Numbered from the stretch's first letter, positions 35,514 to 45,171 are shown. The stretch is 64,000 bases of DNA from Pseudomonas siliginis (GCF_019145195.1 NZ_JAHSTW010000004.1:332812-396811), one strand, 5' to 3'. Numbers and translations are program-made. The notes: generated by a model not told the origin, from the letters alone.

Positions 35514-36356
35514 TCAACCGGTGATCAATCTGCCAGAGAGGAAGACTTCACGGCGTTGCTTGCGACCGACGTATTCATGTTTGCTCAACTGATAGACAGC
35601 CTCGAACCTGTCTCTCGATAAGCCAGGCAGTGCACTGAGGTATTGATCTACCAGGCGATCGTAGGCGGCTTCGGTGATGAATTTGTAGATATCCCGACGA
35701 TAGAAGAAGCCGAGTTGAAAACCGAGTGTTTCACTTGCGTGCGCGGTCGGGCCTGCGAAGCAGTTTTCAAAGTCGATGGCTTTGAGCGGCCTTTGCGTTT
35801 GCTCGGGCACCATGATGTTGCCCACCCAGAAATCCATGTGAGTGATGTTCTTGCTGGCGAGCGAGCTGAGCAGTTGAAACGCGTCGAGGATAAAGGCTTC
35901 GATGTTTTCGGGATTGCGTCTGATGCACTCGGCCCCATCAATATGGCCTTCGAGCAGGTGAGTCAGCAGGAAGAACTCCTCGGTCAGGCCGAGTCTGCTG
36001 CGGGTATAGCCATAGCCCTTCAGTGGAGGCATCTCCACGCCCCGGCGCTGAGCTTCGAGGGAATTCATCAGCTCTTCGAGAGGCCAGTCGAAGCGCCCGT
36101 TGCGTTGCGGTTTGTTCAGGCTCACCCGCACCTTTGCCTTGAACGTGTCCAATGGCTGGACCTTGGCAAATAGTGGTGTTTCACAGGACGATAACGGTGC
36201 GCTGGCCCGGGTCAGTTTGTGCGCGCGGCGTTTTTTAATGAGCTGCTCCAGGGCTTGGCGTGCCTGGATGCTGGGTGCTTCGCTCAGGTGCAGGGTCGTG
36301 TTACCGAATGCGCACACGATGGGGTATTCGGATTGAAGTGTTTTGCTGCAGAACAC
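35514..36356 (-). CDS. LPS core kinase-like protein (InaA/WaaP-type)
   Basis: A 280-residue protein starting at a GTG that follows GGAGG by 8 bases. It has the kinase-like catalytic pattern of LPS core heptose kinases: NITHMDFWVGNIMV (HxD...N) and AIDFENC (DFE) in its C-terminal half, with EFFLLTHLLEG before. These enzymes phosphorylate heptose in the LPS inner core. No membrane segment is present. It is separated from the glycosyltransferase gene downstream on the same strand by about 95 bases. Confidence 0.75.
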   Translation of the reverse strand: MFCSKTLQSEYPIVCAFGNTTLHLSEAPSIQARQALEQLIKKRRAHKLTRASAPLSSCETPLFAKVQPLDTFKAKVRVSLNKPQRNGRFDWPLEELMNSLEAQRRGVEMPPLKGYGYTRSRLGLTEEFFLLTHLLEGHIDGAECIRRNPENIEAFILDAFQLLSSLASKNITHMDFWVGNIMVPEQTQRPLKAIDFENCFAGPTAHASETLGFQLGFFYRRDIYKFITEAAYDRLVDQYLSALPGLSRDRFEAVYQLSKHEYVGRKQRREVFLSGRLITG

Positions 36357-36462
36357 GGAAGAGGCCTCCTGCCTGATATCGAAGTGCCATGATTTTATAT
36401 TTGATTACAATTTTATGACAGTTCTTTACGTCAATCTATTGCCGGTGGAATTCTGGCAGGAC

Positions 36463-36491
36463 AAAAAAAGCCCTTCGCAAGGAAGGGCTTT
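36463..36491 (-). terminator. Rho-independent terminator of rluA
   Basis: Minus-strand stem AGCCCTTCC/TTGCGAAGGGCT followed by seven Ts, just after the rluA stop. Confidence 0.9.
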
Positions 36492-36508
36492 CAAAGTATT
36501 CACGCATT

Positions 36509-37144
36509 TCAGAATGGCGCCGGGCACTCGAAGCGCAGGCGTTCGCCGGTTTGCGGATGAGTGAAGCTGAGCATGCTCGCGTGCAGGCACAGACGCGGCC
36601 AGGCCGCCAGCGCTTGCTCGTGGGCGTAGAGTCCGTCACCGAGCAACGGATGGCCGATCGACAACATGTGTACGCGCAGTTGATGGGAGCGACCGGTAAT
36701 CGGTGTCAGTTCGACGCGGCACCATTCTCCGCAACGCTCAAGCACCTTCCAGAAGGTCAGCGCATGCTTGCCGAATTCGTGATCGACCACGTGTCGCGGC
36801 TTCGTCGGCGGATCGTAGCGCAGGGGCAGATCGATGCTGCCGCTGTCCAGCTCCGGTTGACCCCAAGCCAAAGCGGTGTAGGCCTTTTCGGTTTCGCGGT
36901 CGTGAAACTGCCGCGACAGTTCGCGATGAGTGTCGGCGTCACGGGCCAGCAGGATGATCCCGGAGGTTTCCCAGTCCAGGCGATGAACGATGCGCGCTTC
37001 CGGGTAGCCGTTTTCCTGCAGGCGGGTGATCAGACAATCCTTGTTGTCGTCTGCGCGGCCGGGCACCGAGAGCAGCAGGGTCGGTTTGTCGACCACCAGT
37101 ACGGCGGCGTCCTGATGGATGATGCGGATGTTGGACAGCGGCAT
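36509..37144 (-). CDS. rluA: RNA pseudouridine synthase, RluA family
   Basis: A 211-residue enzyme with the catalytic Asp in HRLDWETSGIILLA (about residues 54-67) and the RluA motifs LSVPGR, RVELTPITGRSHQLRVH and HPLLGDGLY. The length and absence of an S4 domain match RluA, which modifies U746 of 23S rRNA and U32 of several tRNAs. The start MPLSNIRI has no strong ribosome site. It is preceded by a long hairpin after minE. Confidence 0.92.
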   Translation of the reverse strand: MPLSNIRIIHQDAAVLVVDKPTLLLSVPGRADDNKDCLITRLQENGYPEARIVHRLDWETSGIILLARDADTHRELSRQFHDRETEKAYTALAWGQPELDSGSIDLPLRYDPPTKPRHVVDHEFGKHALTFWKVLERCGEWCRVELTPITGRSHQLRVHMLSIGHPLLGDGLYAHEQALAAWPRLCLHASMLSFTHPQTGERLRFECPAPF

Positions 37145-37169
37145 TAAAACAGCCTCGTAACAAATGCCA

Positions 37170-37216
37170 ACGGCGGTTCAGGACCATTCCACCGGGGAAT
37201 GGCCCTGAACCGCCGT
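37170..37216 (-). terminator. Long stem-loop between minE and rluA
   Basis: A nearly perfect inverted repeat with arms of about 22 bases (37170-37192 and 37195-37216), ACGGCGGTTCAGG on one arm pairing with CCTGAACCGCCGT on the other. It lacks a T-run on the minus strand, so it may be a processing or attenuating hairpin rather than a classical terminator. Confidence 0.7.
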
Positions 37217-37234
37217 CATACCTTCCGGATCGAC

Positions 37235-37489
37235 TCAGCGATCGGGCAGGGTGATGTTGAGTTCCAGAATCGAGCAACTGCCCTGGCTTTCCAGTGCAAC
37301 ATGTACGTCGTCGTTGCCGATGTTGACGTACTTGCGGATCACGTCGACCAGTTCCTTCTGCAAGGCTGGCAGGTAATCCGGCGTGCTGCGCTGGCCGCGC
37401 TCATGCGCCACGATGATCTGTAGACGCTCTTTCGCTACCGAGGCGGTACTTGGCTTTTTGTTGGCACGAAAGAAGTCAAAAAGGTTCAT
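37235..37489 (-). CDS. minE: Cell division topological specificity factor MinE
   Basis: An 84-residue protein with the N-terminal MinD-binding helix ([20 protein letters not shown]) and a C-terminal dimerisation domain (about 36-84). It drives MinD off the membrane and creates the pole-to-pole oscillation that keeps the division ring at mid-cell. Its ATG overlaps the minD stop by one base (TAATG). Confidence 0.96.
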   Translation of the reverse strand: MNLFDFFRANKKPSTASVAKERLQIIVAHERGQRSTPDYLPALQKELVDVIRKYVNIGNDDVHVALESQGSCSILELNITLPDR

Positions 37490-38301
37490 TACCTACCTCC
37501 AAACAGGCGCTCGAAGAATCCCTTCTTCTCGACATCGAGGAATCGGTGGGCTTTTTCTTTGCCCAGCAGGCGGTCGACGGTATCGCTGTAAGCCTGACCG
37601 GCATCGCTCTGGTCGTCGAGAATCACCGGCACGCCCTGGTTGGAAGCCTTGAGCACCGCCTGGGATTCCGGGATGACGCCGAGCAGGGTCACCGAGAGGA
37701 TCTCCTTGACGTCTTCAACGCCAAGCATCTCGCCCTTCTCGACACGCTCCGGGTGGTAGCGGGTGATCAGCAGGTGTTCCTTGATCGGGTCTTCGCCACG
37801 TTCGGCGCGGCGCGATTTGCTCGCCAGCAGGCCGAGCATGCGGTCCGAGTCACGTACCGAGGAGACTTCCGGGTTGGTCACGACGATCGCTTCGTCAGCG
37901 AAGTACATGGCCAGGTGCGCACCTTTCTCGATGCCCGCCGGGGAATCGCAGACGACGAACTCGAATTGTTCCTTGAGCTCCATCAGGACTTTTTCCACGC
38001 CTTCGACGGTCAGCGCGTCTTTGTCGCGGGTCTGGCTGGCCGCCAGTACGTAGAGGTTTTCCAGGCGCTTGTCTTTGATCAGTGCCTGTTGCAGGTTGGC
38101 TTCGCCGTTTACCACGTTGACGAAGTCATACACTACGCGGCGCTCGCAACCCATGATCAGGTCGAGGTTACGCAAGCCCACGTCGAAGTCGACGATCACT
38201 GTTTTGTGGCCGCGCAGAGCGAGACCGGTACCGATAGCGGCGCTGGTGGTGGTCTTACCCACACCACCCTTGCCGGATGTAACCACGAGAATCTTGGCCA
38301 A
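37489..38301 (-). CDS. minD: Septum site-determining ATPase MinD
   Basis: A 270-residue deviant Walker A ATPase with [12 protein letters not shown] (residues 10-21), [18 protein letters not shown] and a C-terminal membrane-targeting amphipathic helix ([12 protein letters not shown]). It binds the membrane in its ATP form and recruits MinC and MinE. It is the middle gene of the minCDE operon. Confidence 0.97.
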   Translation of the reverse strand: MAKILVVTSGKGGVGKTTTSAAIGTGLALRGHKTVIVDFDVGLRNLDLIMGCERRVVYDFVNVVNGEANLQQALIKDKRLENLYVLAASQTRDKDALTVEGVEKVLMELKEQFEFVVCDSPAGIEKGAHLAMYFADEAIVVTNPEVSSVRDSDRMLGLLASKSRRAERGEDPIKEHLLITRYHPERVEKGEMLGVEDVKEILSVTLLGVIPESQAVLKASNQGVPVILDDQSDAGQAYSDTVDRLLGKEKAHRFLDVEKKGFFERLFGGR

Positions 38302-38470
38302 GGTGTTTCACCCCTAAGGAAGAAGGACTGTTCAGCCCCTGAAAAACATCTCTTGAAAACTACTGCAGTCGGACAGCCTTGGCTGGAATTTGGCTTTGGG
38401 CCTTTTTCCTACTTCGTTTGAGCCGTTTTCGCTACGTTTTAGAGATGCTTGGAAAATGCGGCAGTATCCG

Positions 38471-39208
38471 TTAAAGCCGAATGATGTTCAACACGTCGCC
38501 TGACAGGCTGACCTGGACGCCCGAGCCCCACATCGGATCACGACGCAAATCCTCGGAGACCTTGTAATGACCGGCGATGGAGATCAGTTCAGCGCTCAAT
38601 TGCTGACAGAAAATCCGTGCCTTGGTGTCACCTTTGACGCCGGCCAGCGCACGGCCGCGCATCGGGCCGTATACATGGATGTTGCCATCGGCGAGAAGTT
38701 CCGCCCCCGGACTGACCGAAGAGACCACGACCAGATCGCCACCCTGGGCATATATCTGTTGGCCACCACGTACTGGCGTGGTGATTACGCGGGTCGGTTT
38801 GACGGTCGGCTCAGGCGGCTTTTCCGGCTTCTTTTTGACTTCGGCTTCCGGCGTCTCCAGCGGACGCTCGCGGGCACCGGAGGGCGGTAGCACGGGGATG
38901 TCGATGGCGATGGCGGCGGCGATGTCTTCGATGCGGCTGGCGCGAATGGCCAGGGTACGCAGGCCGTGCTGACGGCAGACGCGCATCAGCCCCGGCAGGT
39001 CAACCGCGCCCTGGTTCGGCGGCAGTTTGTCCAGCGCCAGGACCAGCGGTGCATTGCTGAAAAAATTCGGCGCTTGGGCGACTTTGGCGGCCAATTGCCG
39101 ATCGAGGCTTTCGAGGTCGTTACGGGCCAGTTCCAGCACAGTGATGGCCAGCATGCTGCCCTTGAGCTGGAATACGGGATCTTGGTCTAACGGGTCGGTT
39201 TGGCTCAT
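38471..39208 (-). CDS. minC: Septum site-determining protein MinC
   Basis: A 245-residue protein with an N-terminal domain (about 1-105, with [10 protein letters not shown]), a Pro/Lys-rich linker ([10 protein letters not shown]) and the C-terminal beta-helix domain (about 140-240, [28 protein letters not shown]). It blocks FtsZ polymerisation where MinD places it. The start MSQTDPL at 39208 is preferred because the upstream extension is not conserved-looking. Confidence 0.95.
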   Translation of the reverse strand: MSQTDPLDQDPVFQLKGSMLAITVLELARNDLESLDRQLAAKVAQAPNFFSNAPLVLALDKLPPNQGAVDLPGLMRVCRQHGLRTLAIRASRIEDIAAAIAIDIPVLPPSGARERPLETPEAEVKKKPEKPPEPTVKPTRVITTPVRGGQQIYAQGGDLVVVSSVSPGAELLADGNIHVYGPMRGRALAGVKGDTKARIFCQQLSAELISIAGHYKVSEDLRRDPMWGSGVQVSLSGDVLNIIRL

Positions 39209-39325
39209 GTCGGCATACAACGGCTTGTCACTAAAAGTGCCGAGACTTATAACGAGAACGCCCGCGAGCCGCAAGCCGGGTCGAACGATGTAGAATGCGC
39301 GGCCACTGTATTTACGGAAGCTTTA

Positions 39326-40258
39326 ATGGATCGCCCGCGTTTTCGAAAAGCATATCTTGCTCCGCGCTTCTGGCCGCTCTGGTGCGGCCTGGGGCTTTTG
39401 TGGCTGATCGTGCAGTTGCCGTATCCGGCGCTGCTGACCATCGGTCGAGTTTTGGGCGCGTTGATGTATCGCGTCGCCAGCGACCGGCGAACCATCGCCC
39501 GGCGCAATCTGGAATTGTGCTTCCCGGAAAAATCCGCCGCCGAGCGCAAACGCCTGCTCAAAGAAAACTTCGCCTCCACCGGCATCGCCTTCTTCGAAAT
39601 GGCGATGAGCTGGTGGTGGTCGCGCGAGCGTCTGGCGAAACTGGCCCACGTCGAAGGCCTTGAACATCTGCAGAAGGCCCAGCGCGAAGGCAAAGGCGTG
39701 ATTCTCATGGCCGCGCATTTCACCACCCTGGAAATCGGCGCGGCGCTGCTCGGCCAGCAGCACACCATCGACGGCATGTACCGCGAACACAAAAATCCCT
39801 TGTTCGACTTCGTCCAGCGCCGTGGCCGCGAGCGGCACAATCTGGATTCGCTGGCGGTGGAGCGCGATGACGTACGCGGCATGCTCAAACTGCTGCGCTC
39901 GGGCCGGGCGATCTGGTATGCGCCGGATCAGGATTACGGCGCCAAGCAGAGCATCTTCGTGCCGCTGTTCGGCATTCAGGCCGCCACCGTCACTGCGACG
40001 ACCAAGTTTGCACGGCTGGGCAAAGCGCTGGTGGTGCCGTTCACTCAGGAACGTCTGGCCGACGGCAGTGGTTACCGCTTGGTGATTCATCCGCCGCTGG
40101 AAGATTTCCCCGGCGAGACCGAGGAGGCCGATTGCATCCGCATCAATCAGTGGGTCGAGAGTGCTTTGCGTGCCTGCCCCGAGCAGTATCTGTGGGCGCA
40201 TCGGCGCTTCAAGAGTCGCCCACCGGGCGAGCCGAAGCTTTATCCCAAGCGTCGTTGA
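39326..40258 (+). CDS. lpxL: Lipid A biosynthesis lauroyl/myristoyl acyltransferase
   Basis: A 310-residue protein starting at ATG 39326 with GGAAG upstream. It has one N-terminal membrane segment and the LpxL/LpxM-family HX4E catalytic motif in ILMAAHFTTLEIG, followed by DGMYREHKNPLFD and APDQDYG. LpxL transfers laurate or myristate to the 2' position of Kdo2-lipid IVA (LpxM acylates 3'); the exact position specificity cannot be read here. It is divergent from minC. Confidence 0.9.
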   Translation: MDRPRFRKAYLAPRFWPLWCGLGLLWLIVQLPYPALLTIGRVLGALMYRVASDRRTIARRNLELCFPEKSAAERKRLLKENFASTGIAFFEMAMSWWWSRERLAKLAHVEGLEHLQKAQREGKGVILMAAHFTTLEIGAALLGQQHTIDGMYREHKNPLFDFVQRRGRERHNLDSLAVERDDVRGMLKLLRSGRAIWYAPDQDYGAKQSIFVPLFGIQAATVTATTKFARLGKALVVPFTQERLADGSGYRLVIHPPLEDFPGETEEADCIRINQWVESALRACPEQYLWAHRRFKSRPPGEPKLYPKRR

Positions 40259-40292
40259 TTAGCCGATCTGACAAGCACCGTGGAGTGTTGCG

Positions 40293-41465
40293 ATGAGTCC
40301 TGCTGAACCGGTTACAGGTTTGATTCTTTCCGGCGGCGGGGCTCGGGCGGCTTATCAGGTCGGGGTGCTGGCGGCGATTGCCGAGTTGCTGCCGGTGGGC
40401 GCGGACAATCCGTTTCCGGTGATCGTCGGCACCTCGGCCGGGGCGATCAATGCGGTCAGCCTGGCCAGTGGCGCCACGGACTTTCGCGCCGCCATCGAAC
40501 GCCTGACCCAGTTCTGGCAGGGCTTTCGCAGCCACCGCGTGCTGCGCAGCGACTGGCCGGGCGTGATCCATCAAGCCAGCCGCTTCGTCAGCCACAGCCT
40601 GCTCGGCCTCGGTCGGCAGATGCCGGTGGCGCTGCTCAACAGTTCGCCGCTGCGCGAACTGCTCGAGGAAAAACTGCACTTGCCCGGCATCGTCGAATCC
40701 ATCGCGCGCAAGCAATTGCATGCGGTGGCGGTGACCGCGTTCGGCTACGAATCGGGGCAAGCGGTGACGTTCTATCAGGGCGGCGGCACCATCGACGCCT
40801 GGCTGCGGCACCGCCGCATTGGCGTGCCGACGCAGTTGTCGGTCGATCACCTGTTGGCCAGTTCGGCGATTCCACTGCTGTTCGCGCCGGTGAAAATCGG
40901 TGAGGAATATTTCGGTGATGGCGCAGTGCGCCAGTCGGCGCCGATCAGCCCGGCGCTGCATCTGGGTGCCAGTCGCGTGCTGGTGGTGGGCGTCAGCGGC
41001 AACCCGCGCGGCGTCGATCCGCAGCAGCCGCTGGAGCGCGCTTACAGCGGCCAGCAACCGACGCTGGCGCAGATCGGCGGGCACATGCTCAACAGCACGT
41101 TTATCGACAGTCTGGAGAGCGATATCGAGCTGCTGCAGCGTCTGAATCAGTTCAGTCATTTGCTCCCGGCCGGCACGCCGACCCGCGCGCTGGGTGTGGC
41201 GCCGGTGGAGGTGCTGGTGATTGCGCCGAGTCAGCCGATCGACGAAATCGCCGCGCGGCATCGCCAGGAGTTACCGGCGGCGTTGCGCCTGTTTCTGCGC
41301 GGGCCGGGGGCGACGAAGACGAGCGGGGCGGGGGTGCTCAGTTATCTGCTGTTCGAGGCGGGGTATTGCAGCGAGTTGATCGAGTTGGGGCGGCGGGATG
41401 CGTTGGCCAAGCGCGAGGAGCTTTGCCGGTTTTTGCGGATATCTGAAGCAGTAGCTCCCGCCTGA
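40293..41465 (+). CDS. Patatin-like phospholipase
   Basis: A 390-residue protein with the patatin signatures GGGARAAYQVGVL (oxyanion hole), GTSAGAINA (GxSxG nucleophile Ser, about residue 46) and the catalytic Asp in FGDGAVRQS. No signal peptide, so it is probably cytoplasmic. Enzymes of this family hydrolyse acyl chains of phospholipids or lipoteichoic substrates. It follows lpxL by 34 bases on the same strand, possibly as an operon. Confidence 0.9.
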   Translation: MSPAEPVTGLILSGGGARAAYQVGVLAAIAELLPVGADNPFPVIVGTSAGAINAVSLASGATDFRAAIERLTQFWQGFRSHRVLRSDWPGVIHQASRFVSHSLLGLGRQMPVALLNSSPLRELLEEKLHLPGIVESIARKQLHAVAVTAFGYESGQAVTFYQGGGTIDAWLRHRRIGVPTQLSVDHLLASSAIPLLFAPVKIGEEYFGDGAVRQSAPISPALHLGASRVLVVGVSGNPRGVDPQQPLERAYSGQQPTLAQIGGHMLNSTFIDSLESDIELLQRLNQFSHLLPAGTPTRALGVAPVEVLVIAPSQPIDEIAARHRQELPAALRLFLRGPGATKTSGAGVLSYLLFEAGYCSELIELGRRDALAKREELCRFLRISEAVAPA

Positions 41466-41481
41466 AATCTGCGGTGAGGCC

Positions 41482-41546
41482 TTCGCGAGCAGGCTCGCTC
41501 CCACATTTGAACTCGGTCTGAATGTGGGAGCGAGCCTGCTCGCGAA
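41482..41546. repeat. REPIN-type inverted pair
   Basis: Units at 41482-41505 and 41523-41546 with only 17 bases between them, in the convergent gap between the patatin and Tsx-like genes. Confidence 0.9.
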
Positions 41547-41556
41547 GCTTTCAGGG

Positions 41557-42342
41557 TCAGAAGTGGAACTTGACCAGGAAGCTCGTGGTGCTCTGATCGG
41601 TCTTGAAGTACTGGCTGTCCTTGATCCCGTACTTGTCCGACCAGTAGTCGTACTCCACACCGACATACAACTGCTTCTCGCCGAAATTCAGCGCCTTGCC
41701 CAAGTCGTATTTGACCTGCGGGTTGAAGTGCAGGTTGGCGTGGTAGTCGCCCTTGGAATTGGAGTCGTTGTCGACCACCCAGTCCATGAAGCCGTCGATG
41801 AGGATGTTCGATTTGCCCACCGGGATGGTGTAGGACCAGACCGGGGTGATCTGCCAGACATTGTCACCGGCGCGTGCGCCCTGGGTGTGACGCTGGTAGA
41901 AGTTCAGCTGGAAGTAGTCGAAGCCTGGAATCGCCAGGTCGAAGCCCGGACCGATCAGGTACGACTCGGTATCGCCTTCACCGAACTCGTAGGTCATGGC
42001 CAGCAACACGTCAGTCACCGGGCCGAAGGCCAGTTTCTGATCGAAGATCTTGCCGAATGACAGGCGCGGGCTGAGCTCGCCGTAGTAGGTGTTGGAGCCG
42101 ACGCCGCCATCATCCTTGCCGTTGTAGAAGATCTTGTCGATGAACAGGAAGTTGTCCCCATACTTCCAGGCATCGGCGTGCTCGAAGGTCACGGTCTGCT
42201 GAATGCGCGGGTTGACCTGGAAGTCCTTGCCATACAGGTAGGTCAGGCTGTTGTTCTGCCACTGCAGCAGGCCTTCGGCCATTGCCTGGCCGCCGGCGAA
42301 CATCGATCCGGCCAGCATCAGGCTGGTGCACATACGTTTCAT
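41557..42342 (-). CDS. Tsx-like outer-membrane channel protein, copy 1
   Basis: A 261-residue protein with a signal peptide ending AMA and a body of alternating aromatic and charged strands typical of a 12-stranded beta-barrel: FEHADAWKYGDNFLFIDKIF, GPGFDLAIPGFDYFQLN, WSYTIPVGKSNILIDGFMDWVVD and a C-terminal Phe (FLVKFHF) used for outer-membrane assembly. It resembles the Tsx/nucleoside-channel family. It is a paralogue of the next gene upstream, and both sit at the end of a purine-degradation gene cluster, so nucleoside or purine uptake is a reasonable guess. Confidence 0.8.
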   Translation of the reverse strand: MKRMCTSLMLAGSMFAGGQAMAEGLLQWQNNSLTYLYGKDFQVNPRIQQTVTFEHADAWKYGDNFLFIDKIFYNGKDDGGVGSNTYYGELSPRLSFGKIFDQKLAFGPVTDVLLAMTYEFGEGDTESYLIGPGFDLAIPGFDYFQLNFYQRHTQGARAGDNVWQITPVWSYTIPVGKSNILIDGFMDWVVDNDSNSKGDYHANLHFNPQVKYDLGKALNFGEKQLYVGVEYDYWSDKYGIKDSQYFKTDQSTTSFLVKFHF

Positions 42343-42713
42343 TCGGTTGCTCCCAAAGTAGGTGTTCCACGTTATTTTTTTAAGATCGGCGCTCTGATGT
42401 GGCGCCTTTTTTCGTACCGCAAATTTCATCCGATCGGTCAGCTTTGAATGCTGGTAGCAAAAGCTGCGCCAAGGCTTTTGAAAAACCAAAAAACGCCCGT
42501 TCGGCTGCTGAAAAACAGTCGACGAGCGTGTTTTCGGGATGCCTCAGGACTGACCGCAGCCGGGATAAGTTGGCTTTTCGGTCAGAAATTGAATTCAGGC
42601 TTTTTTTTAGAGCGAATTCGGAAGGCCGCGGAGAATACTGACTCCTCGGCCAACGCTCAAGTGCCCCGCAACAGAGCACCGTCGGCAAGCATGGCGCACG
42701 GTTGCGGGCCATT
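42343..42713. other. Gap between the two Tsx-like genes with a candidate terminator
   Basis: About 370 bases without a gene. A minus-strand hairpin near 42488-42534 (arms CACGCTCG and CGAACGGGCG around an inner CTG-T5-CAG loop, then Ts) probably ends the transcript of copy 2. The rest is A+T-rich and may hold a separate promoter for copy 1. Confidence 0.5.
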
Positions 42714-43499
42714 TCAGAAGTGCACCTTCAGCAGCAGGCTGGCAGTGTTCTGGTTGGTATCGAACGAATGGCTGTTTTCAATGCCGTATTTGTTCTTCCA
42801 GTAGCTGTACTCGGTGCCGACGTACACCTGCTTCTGGCTCCAGCCCAAGGCTTTGCCGAGGTCGTATTTGATCTGCGGATTGATGTGCAGGTTGGCGTGG
42901 TAGGTGCCGCGTGAGTTTTCGTCGTTGTCGACGACCCAGTCGAGGTAGCCGTCGATCAGCACATCGGAATTGCCCAGCGGGAAGCTGTAGGACCACGCGG
43001 GGGTGATTTGCCAGACACCATCGCCGGGGCGCGGGCCTTCGGTCTGGCGGCGGAAAATGTTCAGGGTGACGTAGTTGAAACCGGGCACTTTCAGGTCGAA
43101 GCCGGGGCCGATCAGATAGGCCTCGCTTTCGCCTTCGCCGTACTCGTAGGTCATCGCCAACAGCACATCCTTGATCGGGCCGAACTCGATCTTGCGGTCG
43201 AGGATCTTGCCGAAGGAAAAGCGCGGGGTGAACTCGCCGTAGAAGGTGTGCGGACCTTTGTTCGGGTCCTCCTTGCCGTTGTAGAAGATCTTGTCGACGA
43301 ACAGAAAGTTGTCGCCGTACTTCCACTTGTCGGCGTGCTCGAAGGTGACCGTCTGCTGATAGGACGGGTTGATCGCGAAGTTCTTGCCGTACAGATAGCT
43401 GAGGCTGTTGCTCTGCCACAGCAGCAGATCGCCGGCCATGGCCTGACTCGCGGCCAGCAGGCCGCCACTCAACAGAACGTTGCTTTGCGTGCGGATCAT
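42714..43499 (-). CDS. Tsx-like outer-membrane channel protein, copy 2
   Basis: Also 261 residues, with signal peptide (LLSGGLLAASQAMA) and the same layout as copy 1: FEHADKWKYGDNFLFVDKIF, GPGFDLKVPGFNYVTLN, DVLIDGYLDWVVDN and terminal LLKVHF. The two proteins are co-linear over the whole length with many substitutions, so the duplication is not recent. It lies directly downstream of the uracil/xanthine-type permease, with a REPIN between. Confidence 0.8.
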   Translation of the reverse strand: MIRTQSNVLLSGGLLAASQAMAGDLLLWQSNSLSYLYGKNFAINPSYQQTVTFEHADKWKYGDNFLFVDKIFYNGKEDPNKGPHTFYGEFTPRFSFGKILDRKIEFGPIKDVLLAMTYEYGEGESEAYLIGPGFDLKVPGFNYVTLNIFRRQTEGPRPGDGVWQITPAWSYSFPLGNSDVLIDGYLDWVVDNDENSRGTYHANLHINPQIKYDLGKALGWSQKQVYVGTEYSYWKNKYGIENSHSFDTNQNTASLLLKVHF

Positions 43500-43552
43500 C
43501 TGTTGCTCCCTGTTGTTTTTATTGTTTGAGGCACAAGCAGTTGCGTAGTCCC

Positions 43553-43642
43553 TGTGGGAGCGAGCCTGCTCGCGAAGCGGTTGTGTCAGTCGCCATCAAT
43601 GTTGAATGACACAGCGTTTTCGCGAGCAGGCTCGCTCCCACA
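43553..43642. repeat. REPIN-type inverted pair
   Basis: Units at 43553-43576 and 43619-43642 between the Tsx-like copy 2 start and the NCS2 permease end. Confidence 0.9.
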
Positions 43643-43661
43643 GGTGGCGTGGTGGTTTCAA

Positions 43662-45014
43662 TCAGTGCGCATGGCAATCATTGATCGCCGCACGCTCCTT
43701 GCCGCCGAGGATGTTGAACAGCAGGTTCAGCGTCAGCGCGCTGAGGGTGGCCATGGCGATGCCGCTGTGGGTGATCGGGCTCATCCACATCGGCAGGTGG
43801 GCGAAGAATTCCGGACGTACCACCGGGATCAGGCCCATACCGATGCTCACCGCGACCAGCAACTGATTGCGGCGGTCACCGATGTCCGCCTCCTGGAGGA
43901 TCTTGATGCCAGTCGCGGCGACCATGCCGAACATCGCAATCGCCGCGCCGCCCAGCACCGCCGGTGGAATCGATGCCACCAGAAACGCCGCTTTCGGCAA
44001 CAGGCTGAGGACGATCAGCAGACCGCCAGCAACGATGGTCACCGAACGGCAGCGCACGCCGGTCATCTGCACCAGGCCGATGTTCTGCGCGAACGAGGAG
44101 TGGGTGAAGGTGTTGAAGAAACCGGCGAAAAACGACGCGCCGGCATCGCACAACAAGCCACGACGGAGCATGCGCGGGCAGACTTCCTGGCCGGTGATCT
44201 TGCCCAACGCTAGGAACATCCCGGTGGACTCGACGAAGATGATCACCACCACCAGACACATCGACAGAATCGGTGCCAGCTCGAATTTCGGCATGCCGAA
44301 ATGCAGCGGGGTGACGAACTGAATCCACGGTGCGCTGGCCATGCCGCTGAGGTCGACCATGCCGATCACGCCGCACAGTACATAGCCCAGGCACATGCCG
44401 ATCAGTACCGAAATATTGACCCAGAATCCGCGCATGAAGCGATGAACCAACAGAATGGTCGCCAGCACCAGCGCAGCGATGGCCAGATAAATCGGCGAAC
44501 CGAATTGCGCGGCGTCGACACCGCCACCGGCCCAGTTCACGGCCACGGGGAACAGCGATAAACCGATCGAGGTGATGACGGTGCCGGTCACCAGCGGCGG
44601 GAAGAAACGCACGACCTTGGACATGAACGGCGCGATCAGCATGCCGAAGAAACCGGCGGCGATCGTTGCACCGAAGATGCCTTGCAGACCGATGCCGGGC
44701 ATCCCGGCCATGGCCACCATGCTGCCGACCGCAGCGAAACTGGCACCCATCATCACCGGCATGCGAATGCCCATTGGGCCGATGCCGAGCGACTGCACGA
44801 TAGTGGCGATGCCGGCGACGAGCAGGTCGGCGTTGATCAGGAAGGCGATTTCTTCACGACTCAGGCCAGCGGCCTGTCCGATGATCAGCGGCACCGCGAT
44901 GGCACCGCCGTACATCAGCAGAACATGTTGCAGACCGACCAGGATCAGTTGCAAAAGGGGCAAACGCTGAATGGCGGGTGCGTCGGGGATGCGCGCTTTG
45001 GACAGCTCGGACAT
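43662..45014 (-). CDS. NCS2-family urate/xanthine permease
   Basis: A 450-residue inner-membrane protein with about 14 hydrophobic segments and the nucleobase-ascorbate signature QNIGLVQMTGVRCR in its later half, together with FVESTGMFLALG. This is the proton-symporter branch that includes UacT, XanP and UraA. In a cluster of urate catabolic genes, urate or xanthine is the likely substrate. Confidence 0.9.
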   Translation of the reverse strand: MSELSKARIPDAPAIQRLPLLQLILVGLQHVLLMYGGAIAVPLIIGQAAGLSREEIAFLINADLLVAGIATIVQSLGIGPMGIRMPVMMGASFAAVGSMVAMAGMPGIGLQGIFGATIAAGFFGMLIAPFMSKVVRFFPPLVTGTVITSIGLSLFPVAVNWAGGGVDAAQFGSPIYLAIAALVLATILLVHRFMRGFWVNISVLIGMCLGYVLCGVIGMVDLSGMASAPWIQFVTPLHFGMPKFELAPILSMCLVVVIIFVESTGMFLALGKITGQEVCPRMLRRGLLCDAGASFFAGFFNTFTHSSFAQNIGLVQMTGVRCRSVTIVAGGLLIVLSLLPKAAFLVASIPPAVLGGAAIAMFGMVAATGIKILQEADIGDRRNQLLVAVSIGMGLIPVVRPEFFAHLPMWMSPITHSGIAMATLSALTLNLLFNILGGKERAAINDCHAH

Positions 45015-45106
45015 GCAACACCTCGGATCTTTTTTATTCTTGTGATTAACAGCTGCCGGGTTGCTTGCAGCTGTTTCTTTGCATCAGGCAGACCGCGGAG
45101 CGGCCA

Positions 45107-45171
45107 TTCGCGGGCAAGCCCGCTCCCACACAGGCTATGCAAAACCCTGTGGGAGCTGGCTTGCCAGCGAT
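45107..45171. repeat. Second-type REP pair (GGGAGCTGGCTTGCCAGC)
   Basis: A unit GGGCAAGCCCGCTCCC (45107-45130) and an inverted AGCTGGCTTGCCAGCGAT unit (45148-45171). This is a sequence variant of the common REP elements elsewhere in the window and differs in the stem. Confidence 0.8.
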
